A DNA stretch of 41,738 nt. Origin: Thermoleophilia bacterium (GTDB taxonomy: Bacteria; Actinomycetota; Thermoleophilia; Gaiellales; Gaiellaceae). The notes below the pieces were generated by a model. The model made no database searches. It was not told the origin of the DNA and worked only from the letters and a program-made list of their open reading frames with translations. The stretch is from positions 1-41,738 of the forward strand of contig JAICWC010000011.1 of NCBI GenBank assembly GCA_025934995.1, given 5' to 3'. Below, one piece after another: positions 16,377 to 23,265 of the stretch; the first letter of the stretch is position 1, and every line of letters begins with the position of its first letter. Both the position numbers and the translations under genes were made by a program.

Positions 16377-16588
16377 CTCAGACTCCCCTTCTCCGAATGG
16401 GCCCGCCGATGCGGACAACGCCCTCACCATCGCCGCTCGCGCGATCGAACGCGATGGGGTCGAGGCCCCAATCTCGCGTCGGCGATCGTCGACGCTGCGT
16501 GGAGCGCGAAAGATGGGGTGAGGGATCCATAGGCGTCTCGGCGCCGACCGCGCACCCTGAGCGTGAAAACACGCGAAGGAGCATGTCG
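16377..16588. promoter_or_regulatory. Divergent intergenic region between greA-like operon and zinc-ribbon receiver gene
   Basis: About 210 bases carry the promoters of both divergent units. A dispersed dyad is visible: CCCTCACC-ATC near 16422-16432 and GATGGGGTGAGGG near 16513-16526. A local TGGGG...CCCCA inverted repeat is also present near 16455-16470. These may be operators, but no known consensus is recognised. AAGGAG at 16576-16581 is the ribosome-binding site for the rightward gene and favours ATG 16589 over the too-close ATG 16583. Confidence 0.4.
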
Positions 16589-17170
16589 ATGCAAAACCTC
16601 GTATTACGGCCCGCAGAGCAGCCGACGCCCGAGTGCGCAATCGCCCTGTTACTGGTCGACGACGACGCTGGGATGCGATCACTGGTCAGCGCTTCGGTGC
16701 GCGCCGCGACCGGAAGAGATGGCAATGATCTCGAGATCCTCGAGGCCGAGGACGGTGCGGAGGCGATTCACCTCGGCCTCCAGCAGCGGCCACAGCTCGC
16801 ACTCCTCGACATCAACATGCCGCGCGTCGGTGGCATCGACGCGGCGGTAGTTCTCCGTGCACTGCTGCCGCGCCTGCGCCTGGCGCTCTACAGCGGTGAC
16901 GCGGAGACGCATCGCGAACGTGCGCAGGATCTAGGGCTGCCGCTGTTCGACAAGTCAGATCTCGACCGCGCGACGCAATGGGTATCGATGCAAGCGGCCG
17001 TTTCGTTCGGCCGTTCGCCTCGGCGTCAACAGCCGCAGAGGTTCAGCCTCGTTTGCGCGGGCTGCGGGTACGGGATCTGCCGGTCGGATCCACCGGGCCG
17101 ATGTCCGATGTGCCGCAGCGGAGACGGCTGGCTTCGAAAGTCTCCGCACCCGATCGCCGAGCTCACGTAG
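16589..17170 (+). CDS. Response-regulator receiver protein with C-terminal zinc ribbon
   Basis: The 193-residue product has a CheY-like receiver (about 15-135). The acidic pair is in LLLVDDDAGMR, phospho-acceptor Asp74 is in LALLDINMPRVGG, ALYSGD carries the switch Ser, and Lys122 is in LPLFDKSD. After a basic linker comes a zinc ribbon: C156-x2-C159 (CAGCGYGIC) and C172-x2-C175 (RCPMCRSGDGW). No classical DNA-binding helix-turn-helix is present. The ribbon resembles rubredoxin-like C-terminal segments of small actinobacterial proteins and may bind protein or nucleic acid. It is divergent from the greA-usp-HK-RR operon, so the kinase at 14416 is a possible phosphodonor. This is inference only. 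Confidence 0.83.
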   Translation: MQNLVLRPAEQPTPECAIALLLVDDDAGMRSLVSASVRAATGRDGNDLEILEAEDGAEAIHLGLQQRPQLALLDINMPRVGGIDAAVVLRALLPRLRLALYSGDAETHRERAQDLGLPLFDKSDLDRATQWVSMQAAVSFGRSPRRQQPQRFSLVCAGCGYGICRSDPPGRCPMCRSGDGWLRKSPHPIAELT

Positions 17171-17200
17171 AGAGCTGCTTGATACCGTGTGAGCTCGCCG

Positions 17201-17275
17201 CGGGGCGTGGCGCAGCCTGGTTAGCGCGCTAGTCTGGGGGACTAGAGGTCCCGAGTTCGAATCTCGGCGCCCCGA
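17201..17275 (+). tRNA. tRNA-Pro (anticodon GGG)
   Basis: Full cloverleaf by eye: acceptor CGGGGCG (17201-17207) with CGCCCCG (17268-17274) and discriminator A. The D arm is GCGC/GCGC. The anticodon stem CTAGT/ACTAG carries loop CTGGGGG, so the anticodon is GGG. The T arm is CCGAG-TTCGAAT-CTCGG. The C1-G72 pair and CGGGG acceptor are typical of bacterial tRNA-Pro. CCA is not encoded. It reads CCC and CCU codons. Confidence 0.96.
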
Positions 17276-17379
17276 CTACTACCGCCGGCCGCACGAATAT
17301 CGGTCGGTGGGGAGACCCTCTCCGAGTCGCCAGGCGCAGCCCGCGAACCGAAGACGGGCGGACGTCCGTTGTTGAATTG

Positions 17380-17499
17380 ATGACCGCCGCCATGACGATC
17401 GTGTCCCTGTCGCTGCTGCTCAGCATGCTCGCCAGCCTCGGTGCGCTCGCGCATACCCGCAGGGCGGACGTGCAGAAGTCGAGGCAGCGCGCCGAATAG
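17380..17499 (+). CDS. Possible small single-helix membrane peptide (39 aa)
   Basis: A short frame, ATG 17380 to TAG 17499, encodes a peptide with one hydrophobic helix (MTIVSLSLLLSMLASLGALA) and a basic C-terminus (HTRRADVQKSRQRAE), the pattern of a real small membrane protein. No clear ribosome-binding site is seen and no family is recognised. The rest of the 17276-17538 spacer shows nothing else convincing. Confidence 0.35.
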   Translation: MTAAMTIVSLSLLLSMLASLGALAHTRRADVQKSRQRAE

Positions 17500-17538
17500 G
17501 CGGACGGCGCCGCCACCGGTGCGGCCCTCAACCGACCG

Positions 17539-17913
17539 TCAGTCGTCGAAGGTCGCAGCCGCGACGGCTGCCCGGCCGCCCGCGCCCGCGACGACCGACA
17601 CGTAACACAGGGTGGCTCCGCTCAGAACGGGCGGGTAGGCGACCACGGTGTGCGTGCCCGTGATCGTCGCGTGATGCTCCTCGAAGGCCGCATCGTCCGA
17701 CTCGAACTCGCAGTACGTCCACCAGTACAGACGGATGGGGCGCGCGGTGCTCGAGGTGACGACCACCGCGAGGCTGTTGGGCGACGTGGCCGTGCGGAAG
17801 AAGTGCACCTGCTTGCCGGGCTTCGACTGCGCGGGGGCGCCGAGCTGGTGCCACTGGCCCGGCGCCGTCGGGGCCGGGACGGCGAGGGCCAGCGAGGCGA
17901 GGAGCGCGATCAC
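17539..17913 (-). CDS. Small secreted protein of unknown function
   Basis: The 124-residue product starts at GTG with a hydrophobic signal-like segment (IALLASLALAVPAPTAP). The mature part is probably beta-rich, with two cysteines (WWTYCEFESDD; ATLCYVSVVAG) that may form a disulfide. It is not assigned to any family. It lies 36 bases downstream of the GT87-like gene on the same strand, so co-transcription is likely. No catalytic motif is visible. Confidence 0.6.
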   Translation of the reverse strand: MIALLASLALAVPAPTAPGQWHQLGAPAQSKPGKQVHFFRTATSPNSLAVVVTSSTARPIRLYWWTYCEFESDDAAFEEHHATITGTHTVVAYPPVLSGATLCYVSVVAGAGGRAAVAAATFDD

Positions 17914-17949
17914 CCGGACATTCGTATCCGAGAAATGCCCGAGCCCGTT

Positions 17950-19110
17950 CTAGAGGACGGAACTGGTCGCTCCCGTGGGTTGAAGGCACTCTGACGAGCG
18001 GAGCCGCGTGGTGCCGACTGCGGCCCGCTGACCCGGCGGGAGCGACCGGTGGATGGCGACGCCGACGACGATCGCGCAGACCGCGAGCTCGCCGACGATC
18101 CGCAGGCCGCTGCCGTGGCTCCACGCCGCGGCGTCCAGCCACAGGGCGACGGGCGCGAACCAGAGCCACGAGAGGCGCGGCGACACGAGCGCGACCGGCA
18201 CGAAGAGCAGGACGAGGTAGTGCGGCCAGAGGATCGGGGTTGCGAGGAACGAGACGGCGATCAGTGCGACGAGGAGCGACTGGTCGTCGCGCCAGACTCG
18301 AAGGACGGCAAAGACGGCAAGGACGCCGAGCACCGAGACGATCCGTGCAGCCGTTCCGTTGCCGGCCCCGAGCACGCGTTCGAGCGCGTAGATGGAATAG
18401 CCGTGCGGGCCTTCGAGGCCGGTCATGCGCCCGACGAGGGTCGGGTACTCGCGCAGGCCCTGCCACCCGATCGCCGCCCAGGCCGCGACGACGGCTGCAA
18501 GCGACGAAACGACGGCAACGGCTGCTGCGCGCCAGCGGCGGGTACGCACGAGCCAGAACCACACCGGCCAGAGAAAGAGCTTCGCCGTGACCGCGCACGC
18601 GACGAGCAGTCCGAGGCGCGTGGCGCGGTCGCGGTACCGCCAGGCGGCCGACACGAGGAGGAGGAGCGGAATCGAGATCGTCCCGATCCCCGCAGCCTGG
18701 AACGTCGGCGGTGCGACGAAGACGAGCCCGTAACAACGTGGATCGCGCACGCCGAGCAGCCGCAGGGCGAGCACCACCGCGAAGATGTTCGCGACGAAGT
18801 AGACGATCGGCGCGACGGCGTAGGGGAGGACCGCGAACGGCGCCATCAGAAACGCAGCGACGGGCGGATAGACGAACGGCGCGAACCACTTGTCCGCGAC
18901 ATGCGGCAGCGACGCGATCGCGGGATACGGATCGCCGCCGTGCAGGACGGTGCGGCTCGCGAGCCAGAACGTCCAGAAGTCGGAACGGCCCGGACCGCGG
19001 GCGGCGAGCGCAGAGCACCAGCTCACGGCGAGCGCGAGCGGCCACGCGATGAACAGGATCGCCGACCCGAGGCGGCCGGCCGCACCTCTGAACAACCGGG
19101 TTGCGGTCAC
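17950..19110 (-). CDS. GT87/DUF2029-like integral membrane glycosyltransferase
   Basis: The 386-residue product has roughly nine to ten membrane helices. It has a first extracytoplasmic loop with an acidic motif (GRSDFWTFWLASRTVLHGGDPY) and an FVYPPVAAFLMAPFAVLP segment. This matches the GT-C-fold GT87 family, which uses polyprenyl-phosphate sugars (mannosyltransferases in mycobacteria). The D in the first loop is the expected catalytic residue. Later segments, including ATPILWPHYLVLLFVP, also fit. It likely mannosylates a lipid-linked or exported glycan; the acceptor is unknown. The start is GTG. Confidence 0.85.
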   Translation of the reverse strand: MTATRLFRGAAGRLGSAILFIAWPLALAVSWCSALAARGPGRSDFWTFWLASRTVLHGGDPYPAIASLPHVADKWFAPFVYPPVAAFLMAPFAVLPYAVAPIVYFVANIFAVVLALRLLGVRDPRCYGLVFVAPPTFQAAGIGTISIPLLLLVSAAWRYRDRATRLGLLVACAVTAKLFLWPVWFWLVRTRRWRAAAVAVVSSLAAVVAAWAAIGWQGLREYPTLVGRMTGLEGPHGYSIYALERVLGAGNGTAARIVSVLGVLAVFAVLRVWRDDQSLLVALIAVSFLATPILWPHYLVLLFVPVALVSPRLSWLWFAPVALWLDAAAWSHGSGLRIVGELAVCAIVVGVAIHRSLPPGQRAAVGTTRLRSSECLQPTGATSSVL

Positions 19111-19143
19111 ACGACATGAGAGCCGCCCAACGGCGGTTTTCTT

Positions 19144-19482
19144 TCACCCGATTTGCAGCTGGTCACCCGGCTCGAGGCCGGCAGCGGCGCCCGCTGCGAG
19201 CTCGATCGTCACCTTCGCGCGCCGCGCCGCCGCCGTCCGCCACGGCTTCAGCCCACGCACGACCTTGACGACGCGCAGCTCCCGGTCGCAGAAGACGACG
19301 TCGATCGGAAAGCGCATGAAGAACATGTGGATCGACCCGGCGGGGCGGAAGAGCATTCCCTCGTCGGCGGGAAGCGACGCCCTCCCCATGAGTCCGCGGA
19401 ACTTCGGCCAGAAGGTTTCCGCAAGCTCGCATTTCGCGCAGACAACGGTGCCGTCGTCGGCGCGGCGCAGCGTTCTTACCAT
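19144..19482 (-). CDS. DUF192 family protein
   Basis: The 112-residue product carries the DUF192 signature: CELAETFWPKFRGLMGR, GMLFRPAGSIHMFFMRFPIDVVFCD and the C-terminal ELAAGAAAGLEPGDQLQI. Family members are small beta proteins of unknown function, often exported, but here there is no signal peptide. An N-terminal Cys pair (VCAKCELAE) could bind metal. It is divergent from the Tad pilus operon and shares an intergenic region containing a strong hairpin. No role in the pilus is shown. Confidence 0.88.
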   Translation of the reverse strand: MVRTLRRADDGTVVCAKCELAETFWPKFRGLMGRASLPADEGMLFRPAGSIHMFFMRFPIDVVFCDRELRVVKVVRGLKPWRTAAARRAKVTIELAAGAAAGLEPGDQLQIG

Positions 19483-19511
19483 TCACGAACCTCCCCCGTC
19501 GTGGTGATTTT

Positions 19512-19540
19512 CCGCGCGGAGCGAAAGAAACTCCGCGCGG
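19512..19540. promoter_or_regulatory. Perfect 10-bp inverted repeat in the divergent DUF192/tad region
   Basis: CCGCGCGGAG (19512-19521) and CTCCGCGCGG (19531-19540) flank a purine-rich 9-base spacer. It lies between the divergent DUF192 start and the first Flp pilin. Neither strand has a T-run after the stem, so it is not an intrinsic terminator. It could be an operator or a 5'-UTR hairpin of the tad transcript. Confidence 0.55.
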
Positions 19541-19584
19541 TCTCGATCTCACGTCCCATCAGCACCAACGGATCTCATCCAGGC

Positions 19585-19764
19585 GTGAAGGGAGGTGGGT
19601 CGCACCACACGATCGTACGACGAGCAGCCCACGAACACGGGCAGGCGATGGCGGAGTACGCCGTCATCCTCGCGCTCGTCTTCCTCGCCGCCGCAGTTGC
19701 GTTCGAGCTGCTCGGACCGCCAATCGCAGGGCTGTACGAGAAAGTCGTCGCTTCCTTCACGTAA
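19585..19764 (+). CDS. Flp/Fap-type pilin 1
   Basis: The 59-residue prepilin from GTG 19585 has a basic leader ending HEHG, the class IVb cleavage motif G/QAMAEY, and a hydrophobic helix (AVILALVFLAAAVAFELLG). The short C-terminus is typical of Flp pilins. A TadV/CpaA prepilin peptidase would cut after the Gly; none is in this window. The leader start is uncertain because no good ribosome-binding site is visible; ATG 19648 would delete the leader and is unlikely. It differs from the second pilin in lacking a paired N-terminal amphipathic helix. Confidence 0.85.
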   Translation: MKGGGSHHTIVRRAAHEHGQAMAEYAVILALVFLAAAVAFELLGPPIAGLYEKVVASFT

Positions 19765-19792
19765 TCGCACGTCGACCACAGGAGTCAGTCAG

Positions 19793-19975
19793 ATGCTCGA
19801 TTTCGCCATTCAGTGGGTCAAGGACAACATCAAGCGCGAAGACGGCCAGGCAATGGCCGAGTACGGCCTCATCCTCGCGCTGATCGCCGTTGTCGTCGCC
19901 GTCGTGATGCTCACGCTCGGCCAGCAGATCACCAGCACGATCAACTCCGTCATCACCAAGCTCACCTCGAGCTAG
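19793..19975 (+). CDS. Flp/Fap-type pilin 2 (probable major pilin)
   Basis: A 60-residue prepilin with ATG 19793 and AGGAG at 19780-19784. The leader MLDFAIQWVKDNIKREDG is followed by the cleavage site G/QAMAEY, then the helix GLILALIAVVVAVVMLTLG and a C-terminal STINSVITKLTSS. This matches the Flp major-pilin pattern very closely, and the good ribosome-binding site suggests high expression. It lies 28 bases after pilin 1. Assembly would need CpaF, TadB and TadC encoded downstream. Confidence 0.92.
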   Translation: MLDFAIQWVKDNIKREDGQAMAEYGLILALIAVVVAVVMLTLGQQITSTINSVITKLTSS

Positions 19976-20043
19976 GACCGGACACGCGGCGACGGGCAGT
20001 GCTGCTCGTCGCCGCACCCCTTTCGCCGCCAGCACACACACAG

Positions 20044-20457
20044 ATGTCTCGCCGCCGCCGCAACAGCCTCCACTCAGAGCACGGACAGGCCGCCGTCGAA
20101 TTCGCGCTGGTCGTGCCGGTCCTGCTCCTCCTCCTGCTCGGGATCATCCAGGGCGGGATCGTCTTCCACAACTATCTGACGGTCACCGACGCGGCGCGGG
20201 CCGCCGCCCGGCAGGCGATCGAGGCCCGGGTATCCGGGGTCACGAAAGCCGACGTCCAGCAGGCCGCGTGGGACGCCGCGCCGGATTTGGACCACGGCAC
20301 GTTGAACGTGGTCACGGCCGACCCCGACTCGCCCGACTTCTCGCAGGGCGGCACGCAGGTCGTCGTCACGGTCACGTATCCCTACTCGATCAACCTGCTC
20401 GGCATGGTCGTCGCCTCCGGAAACCTGACGAGCCAGATGACAGGCAGGCTCGAATGA
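20044..20457 (+). CDS. tadE: TadE-like pseudopilin
   Basis: The 137-residue product has the TadE N-terminus: a basic leader with EHGQAAVEFALVVPVLLLLLLGIIQGG, where the G/QAAVEF motif is a prepilin-peptidase site and Glu+5 is kept. The helix leads into TVTDAARAAARQAIEA, conserved in TadE proteins, and a beta-rich C-terminal domain (VVVTVTYPYSINLLG). Minor pseudopilins of this type help to start or stabilise Flp pili. The gene overlaps the next one by ATGA. Confidence 0.9.
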   Translation: MSRRRRNSLHSEHGQAAVEFALVVPVLLLLLLGIIQGGIVFHNYLTVTDAARAAARQAIEARVSGVTKADVQQAAWDAAPDLDHGTLNVVTADPDSPDFSQGGTQVVVTVTYPYSINLLGMVVASGNLTSQMTGRLE

Positions 20458-21383
20458 AGAACGAGCGCGGCCAGACCATCCTCCTCACGGTTGTCTTCCT
20501 CGTCGTCCTGATGGGCTGCGCCGCGCTGACGCTCGACGTCGGGGTGTGGTTTCGCGAGCAGCGGCAGGCACAGGCAACCGCGGACGCGGCGGCGCTGGCA
20601 GGGGCGCAGGCGCTGCCCGCCGACCCGTCCGACGCGCTCGCCTGGGCGCAGCAGTACGCGGATTCGAACGGCGGCGGCGTCGCCGCAGCCGACATCACGC
20701 TGCGGAACGATTTCGCGACCGACGACACCGTGGCTGTCAAGGTGACGCGGACCGCACCGAGCTTCTTCGCCAGCATCTTCTCGTTCGGCAACGTCGACGT
20801 GCACGCGCACGCGGCCGCGCGCGCCGGCGTGCCCGAGGAGGTCGAGGGCGCAGCGCCGATCGTCGTCAACAAGCTTCATCCGCTCCTCTCCGGACCGGGC
20901 TGCCCGTGCTTCCACCAGGAGACGACGCTGCCGCTCGCGAAGACCGGCGCCCCGGGCGCGTTCGGGATGGTCGACTTCGACAACACGGGCAGCAACGGCA
21001 ACCCCGATCTCGCCGACTGGGTCCAGAACGGGTTCGAGGGGATGCTCGACCTCGGGCCGTACGACTCCGATCCAGGCGCGAAGTTCAACGGCGGCGGCCT
21101 CACGCAGGCGCTCGACGCGCGGGTCGGCACCGAGTTGCTCTTCCCGGTCTTCGACACGCTTGACCAGGTCGGCTCGAACGCGCAGTACGACGTGATCGGT
21201 TGGGTCGCATTCCATCTCGACTGCTTCGGCCTCGCCGTGGGATCGACCGACTGCACCAATCAGAACGGCAACAACCAGACGCTCACCGGCTATTTCACAC
21301 GCGCGATCTGGAAGGGCCTGCAGTCGAAGACGAACAAGCACTTGCCCGATTTCGGTCTCTATTCCGTCTCACTCGTCAACTGA
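20454..21383 (+). CDS. TadG-like pilus-assembly protein
   Basis: The 309-residue product opens with MKNERGQTILLTVVFLVVLMGCAALTLDVG, the helix of the TadG-like N-terminal family, then REQRQAQATADAAALAGAQALP, also diagnostic. The rest is an extracytoplasmic domain of about 260 residues rich in Asn/Asp, with four or more cysteines (SGPGCPCFHQ; LDCFGLAVGSTDC) likely in disulfides. TadG proteins anchor or prime the Tad system. The C-terminal half has no family I recognise. Translational coupling to tadE (ATGA) supports a joint role. Confidence 0.88.
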   Translation: MKNERGQTILLTVVFLVVLMGCAALTLDVGVWFREQRQAQATADAAALAGAQALPADPSDALAWAQQYADSNGGGVAAADITLRNDFATDDTVAVKVTRTAPSFFASIFSFGNVDVHAHAAARAGVPEEVEGAAPIVVNKLHPLLSGPGCPCFHQETTLPLAKTGAPGAFGMVDFDNTGSNGNPDLADWVQNGFEGMLDLGPYDSDPGAKFNGGGLTQALDARVGTELLFPVFDTLDQVGSNAQYDVIGWVAFHLDCFGLAVGSTDCTNQNGNNQTLTGYFTRAIWKGLQSKTNKHLPDFGLYSVSLVN

Positions 21384-21390
21384 GGAACTC

Positions 21391-22104
21391 ATGACCTATC
21401 GCATCCGGAACATCCTCATCGCCGTCGGGCTCGCGCTCGTCGCCATGATGCTGACGCTCTTCTACGTCACGAATTACAAGCGCTCGGTGCAGAAGAGCGC
21501 GTCGAACGTGCAGGTGTACGTCGCGGCGCACGACATCCCGGCCGGGACGTCCGGCGCCGACATCGTCAAAGGCAACAGCTTGAAGGTCGAGACGGTGCAG
21601 CGGAAGGATGTTGTCCCCGGCGCCATCTCGAATCCCGACCAGGTCGCCGGCCTCGTCGCCGCCGCGCCGCTGTTCGCCGGCGAGCAGGTGACGGTCCGCC
21701 GGTTCAACGACGTCGCCGCGCAGGGGATCCGTTCCCAGCTGAAGGGAACGATGCGGGCGGTCCAGGTCGCGGGCGACCCGAACCAGCTCCTGGCGGGGAC
21801 GCTTCAGGCCGGCGACCACGTCGACCTCGTGGCAAATCTGCGCCTCGCGTCGCAGTCGACGAACGCAGCGACCCGGATCGTGCTGCGCGACATCACCGTT
21901 CTCACCGGGCCGGCCGACACGTCGAAGGTCTCCCAGAACGGCGGGTCGACCTCGGTGATCCTCGCGGTCTCCGACACGCAGGTGCAGCGGCTCTTCTTCG
22001 TCCTGCGGAACGCGGACTGGACGCTCGAGCTCCGGCCGGTCGTGAACGCGGCCGACAGCAACGAGCGGATCGACACCCTCAACACCGTTCTGGAGGGAAA
22101 ATGA
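21391..22104 (+). CDS. cpaB: CpaB/RcpC-type Flp pilus assembly protein
   Basis: The 237-residue product has one N-terminal membrane helix (about 8-27), then a SAF domain (about 40-105; VYVAAHDIPAGTSGADIVKGNSL, FAGEQVTVRRF) and the RcpC/CpaB region (GTMRAVQVAGDPNQLLAGTLQAGDHVDLVANL). In Gram-negatives it works with the secretin; in monoderms without a secretin it probably guides the pilus through the cell wall. It overlaps cpaE (ATGA). No secretin gene is present, consistent with a single-membrane host. Confidence 0.92.
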   Translation: MTYRIRNILIAVGLALVAMMLTLFYVTNYKRSVQKSASNVQVYVAAHDIPAGTSGADIVKGNSLKVETVQRKDVVPGAISNPDQVAGLVAAAPLFAGEQVTVRRFNDVAAQGIRSQLKGTMRAVQVAGDPNQLLAGTLQAGDHVDLVANLRLASQSTNAATRIVLRDITVLTGPADTSKVSQNGGSTSVILAVSDTQVQRLFFVLRNADWTLELRPVVNAADSNERIDTLNTVLEGK

Positions 22105-23264
22105 TCAGGGTCTATTTCACCGGCGACTGTGACGGGTACGAGGCGCTTCAGGCGTCGCTCGTCGACAGTGAGGAGATCGATGTCGTCGGCGCGAGCGAGC
22201 AGGTCGACGCCGCCGCAGCACCGCTCGCGGGTGGACATCTCGACTGCGTGATCCACGCCACGCGGTCGAAGGTGTTCCCCGCCGAGCAGGTGGCCGCAGT
22301 CCGCGAGCACACTCGCGCGCCGATCGTCCTCGTCGCCTCCGGCGGCGAGTCGGCCGCGATGCTCGAGCAGGCGCTCGAGCACGACGTCGCGGATGTCCTC
22401 TTGCTTCCGCAGATGACGCACACGATCGTCTTCTCGATCCGCAAGGCGTCGCACGCGCGTCGCCAGCTCCAGACCGCGGCGCACCGCGGTCGCGTGATCA
22501 CGGTGTTCTCGCCGAAGGGCGGCACCGGCAAGACCGCGATCTCGACGAACCTCGGCGCCACGCTCGCAAAGAACGAAGGCAAGCGCACGCTGCTGCTCGA
22601 CCTCGACCTGCAGTTCGGGGACGCCGCGATCATGCTCGGCCTCGAGCCGGCGAAGACGATCTACGACCTCGTGGTTGCGCCGGGCGAGCTCGACTCCGAG
22701 AAGCTCGCCGGGTACGTGACGAAGCACCAGTGCGGGCTCGACGTCCTCGCGGCGCCGCTGCGCCCCGAGGACGCGGAGCTGATCGTCGAGAGCAAGGTGA
22801 CCGCGCTGATCGAGGTCGCGAAGACCTCGTACGACGCGATCGTCGTCGACACGTCGCCGTTCTTCCACGGCCCGATGCTGGCGACGCTCGACCGAACTGA
22901 TCAGCTGCTCGTCCTGTGCGGGCTCGACGTGCCGACGCTGAAGAACGTCCGCCTCGCACTGCAGACGCTCGAGCTGCTGTCGTTCCCCGCCAGCCGCATC
23001 GAGTACGTCATGAACCGCGCGAGCGCGAACGTCGGGCTCAAGACCCGGGAGGTCGAAGAGGGCCTGAAGGTGAAGGTCGGCCACGAGCTGCCGCTCGACC
23101 GCAACGTGCAGGTCTGCGTCAACCGGGGCGAGCCGGCCGTTCTGGCCGATCCCCGCTCCGACTTCGCGCGCGGCATCACCGCTCTCGCAAAGCAGGTGGC
23201 GCCGAAGAACACTGCGACCCGGCAGGCGAAGAAGGGCCGGATGCTGAGCTTCGCGAGGGCCTGA
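22101..23264 (+). CDS. cpaE: CpaE/TadZ-type pilus localisation ATPase
   Basis: The 387-residue product has an N-terminal atypical receiver-like domain (about 1-110; IRVYFTGDCDGYEAL) without a clear phospho-acceptor arrangement. A ParA/MinD-like ATPase follows: deviant Walker A SPKGGTGKTAIS near residues 137-148, TLLLDLDLQFGDAAIMLG, DAIVVDTSPFF, and the Leu-rich LLVLCGLDVPTLKNVRLALQTL. TadZ proteins place the pilus machine at a cell site or pole. CpaF follows one base after the stop. Confidence 0.93.
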   Translation: MIRVYFTGDCDGYEALQASLVDSEEIDVVGASEQVDAAAAPLAGGHLDCVIHATRSKVFPAEQVAAVREHTRAPIVLVASGGESAAMLEQALEHDVADVLLLPQMTHTIVFSIRKASHARRQLQTAAHRGRVITVFSPKGGTGKTAISTNLGATLAKNEGKRTLLLDLDLQFGDAAIMLGLEPAKTIYDLVVAPGELDSEKLAGYVTKHQCGLDVLAAPLRPEDAELIVESKVTALIEVAKTSYDAIVVDTSPFFHGPMLATLDRTDQLLVLCGLDVPTLKNVRLALQTLELLSFPASRIEYVMNRASANVGLKTREVEEGLKVKVGHELPLDRNVQVCVNRGEPAVLADPRSDFARGITALAKQVAPKNTATRQAKKGRMLSFARA

Positions 23265-23265
23265 C

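Noticed and set aside
19512-19540. Intrinsic terminator
   Set aside because: No T-run follows the stem on either strand.
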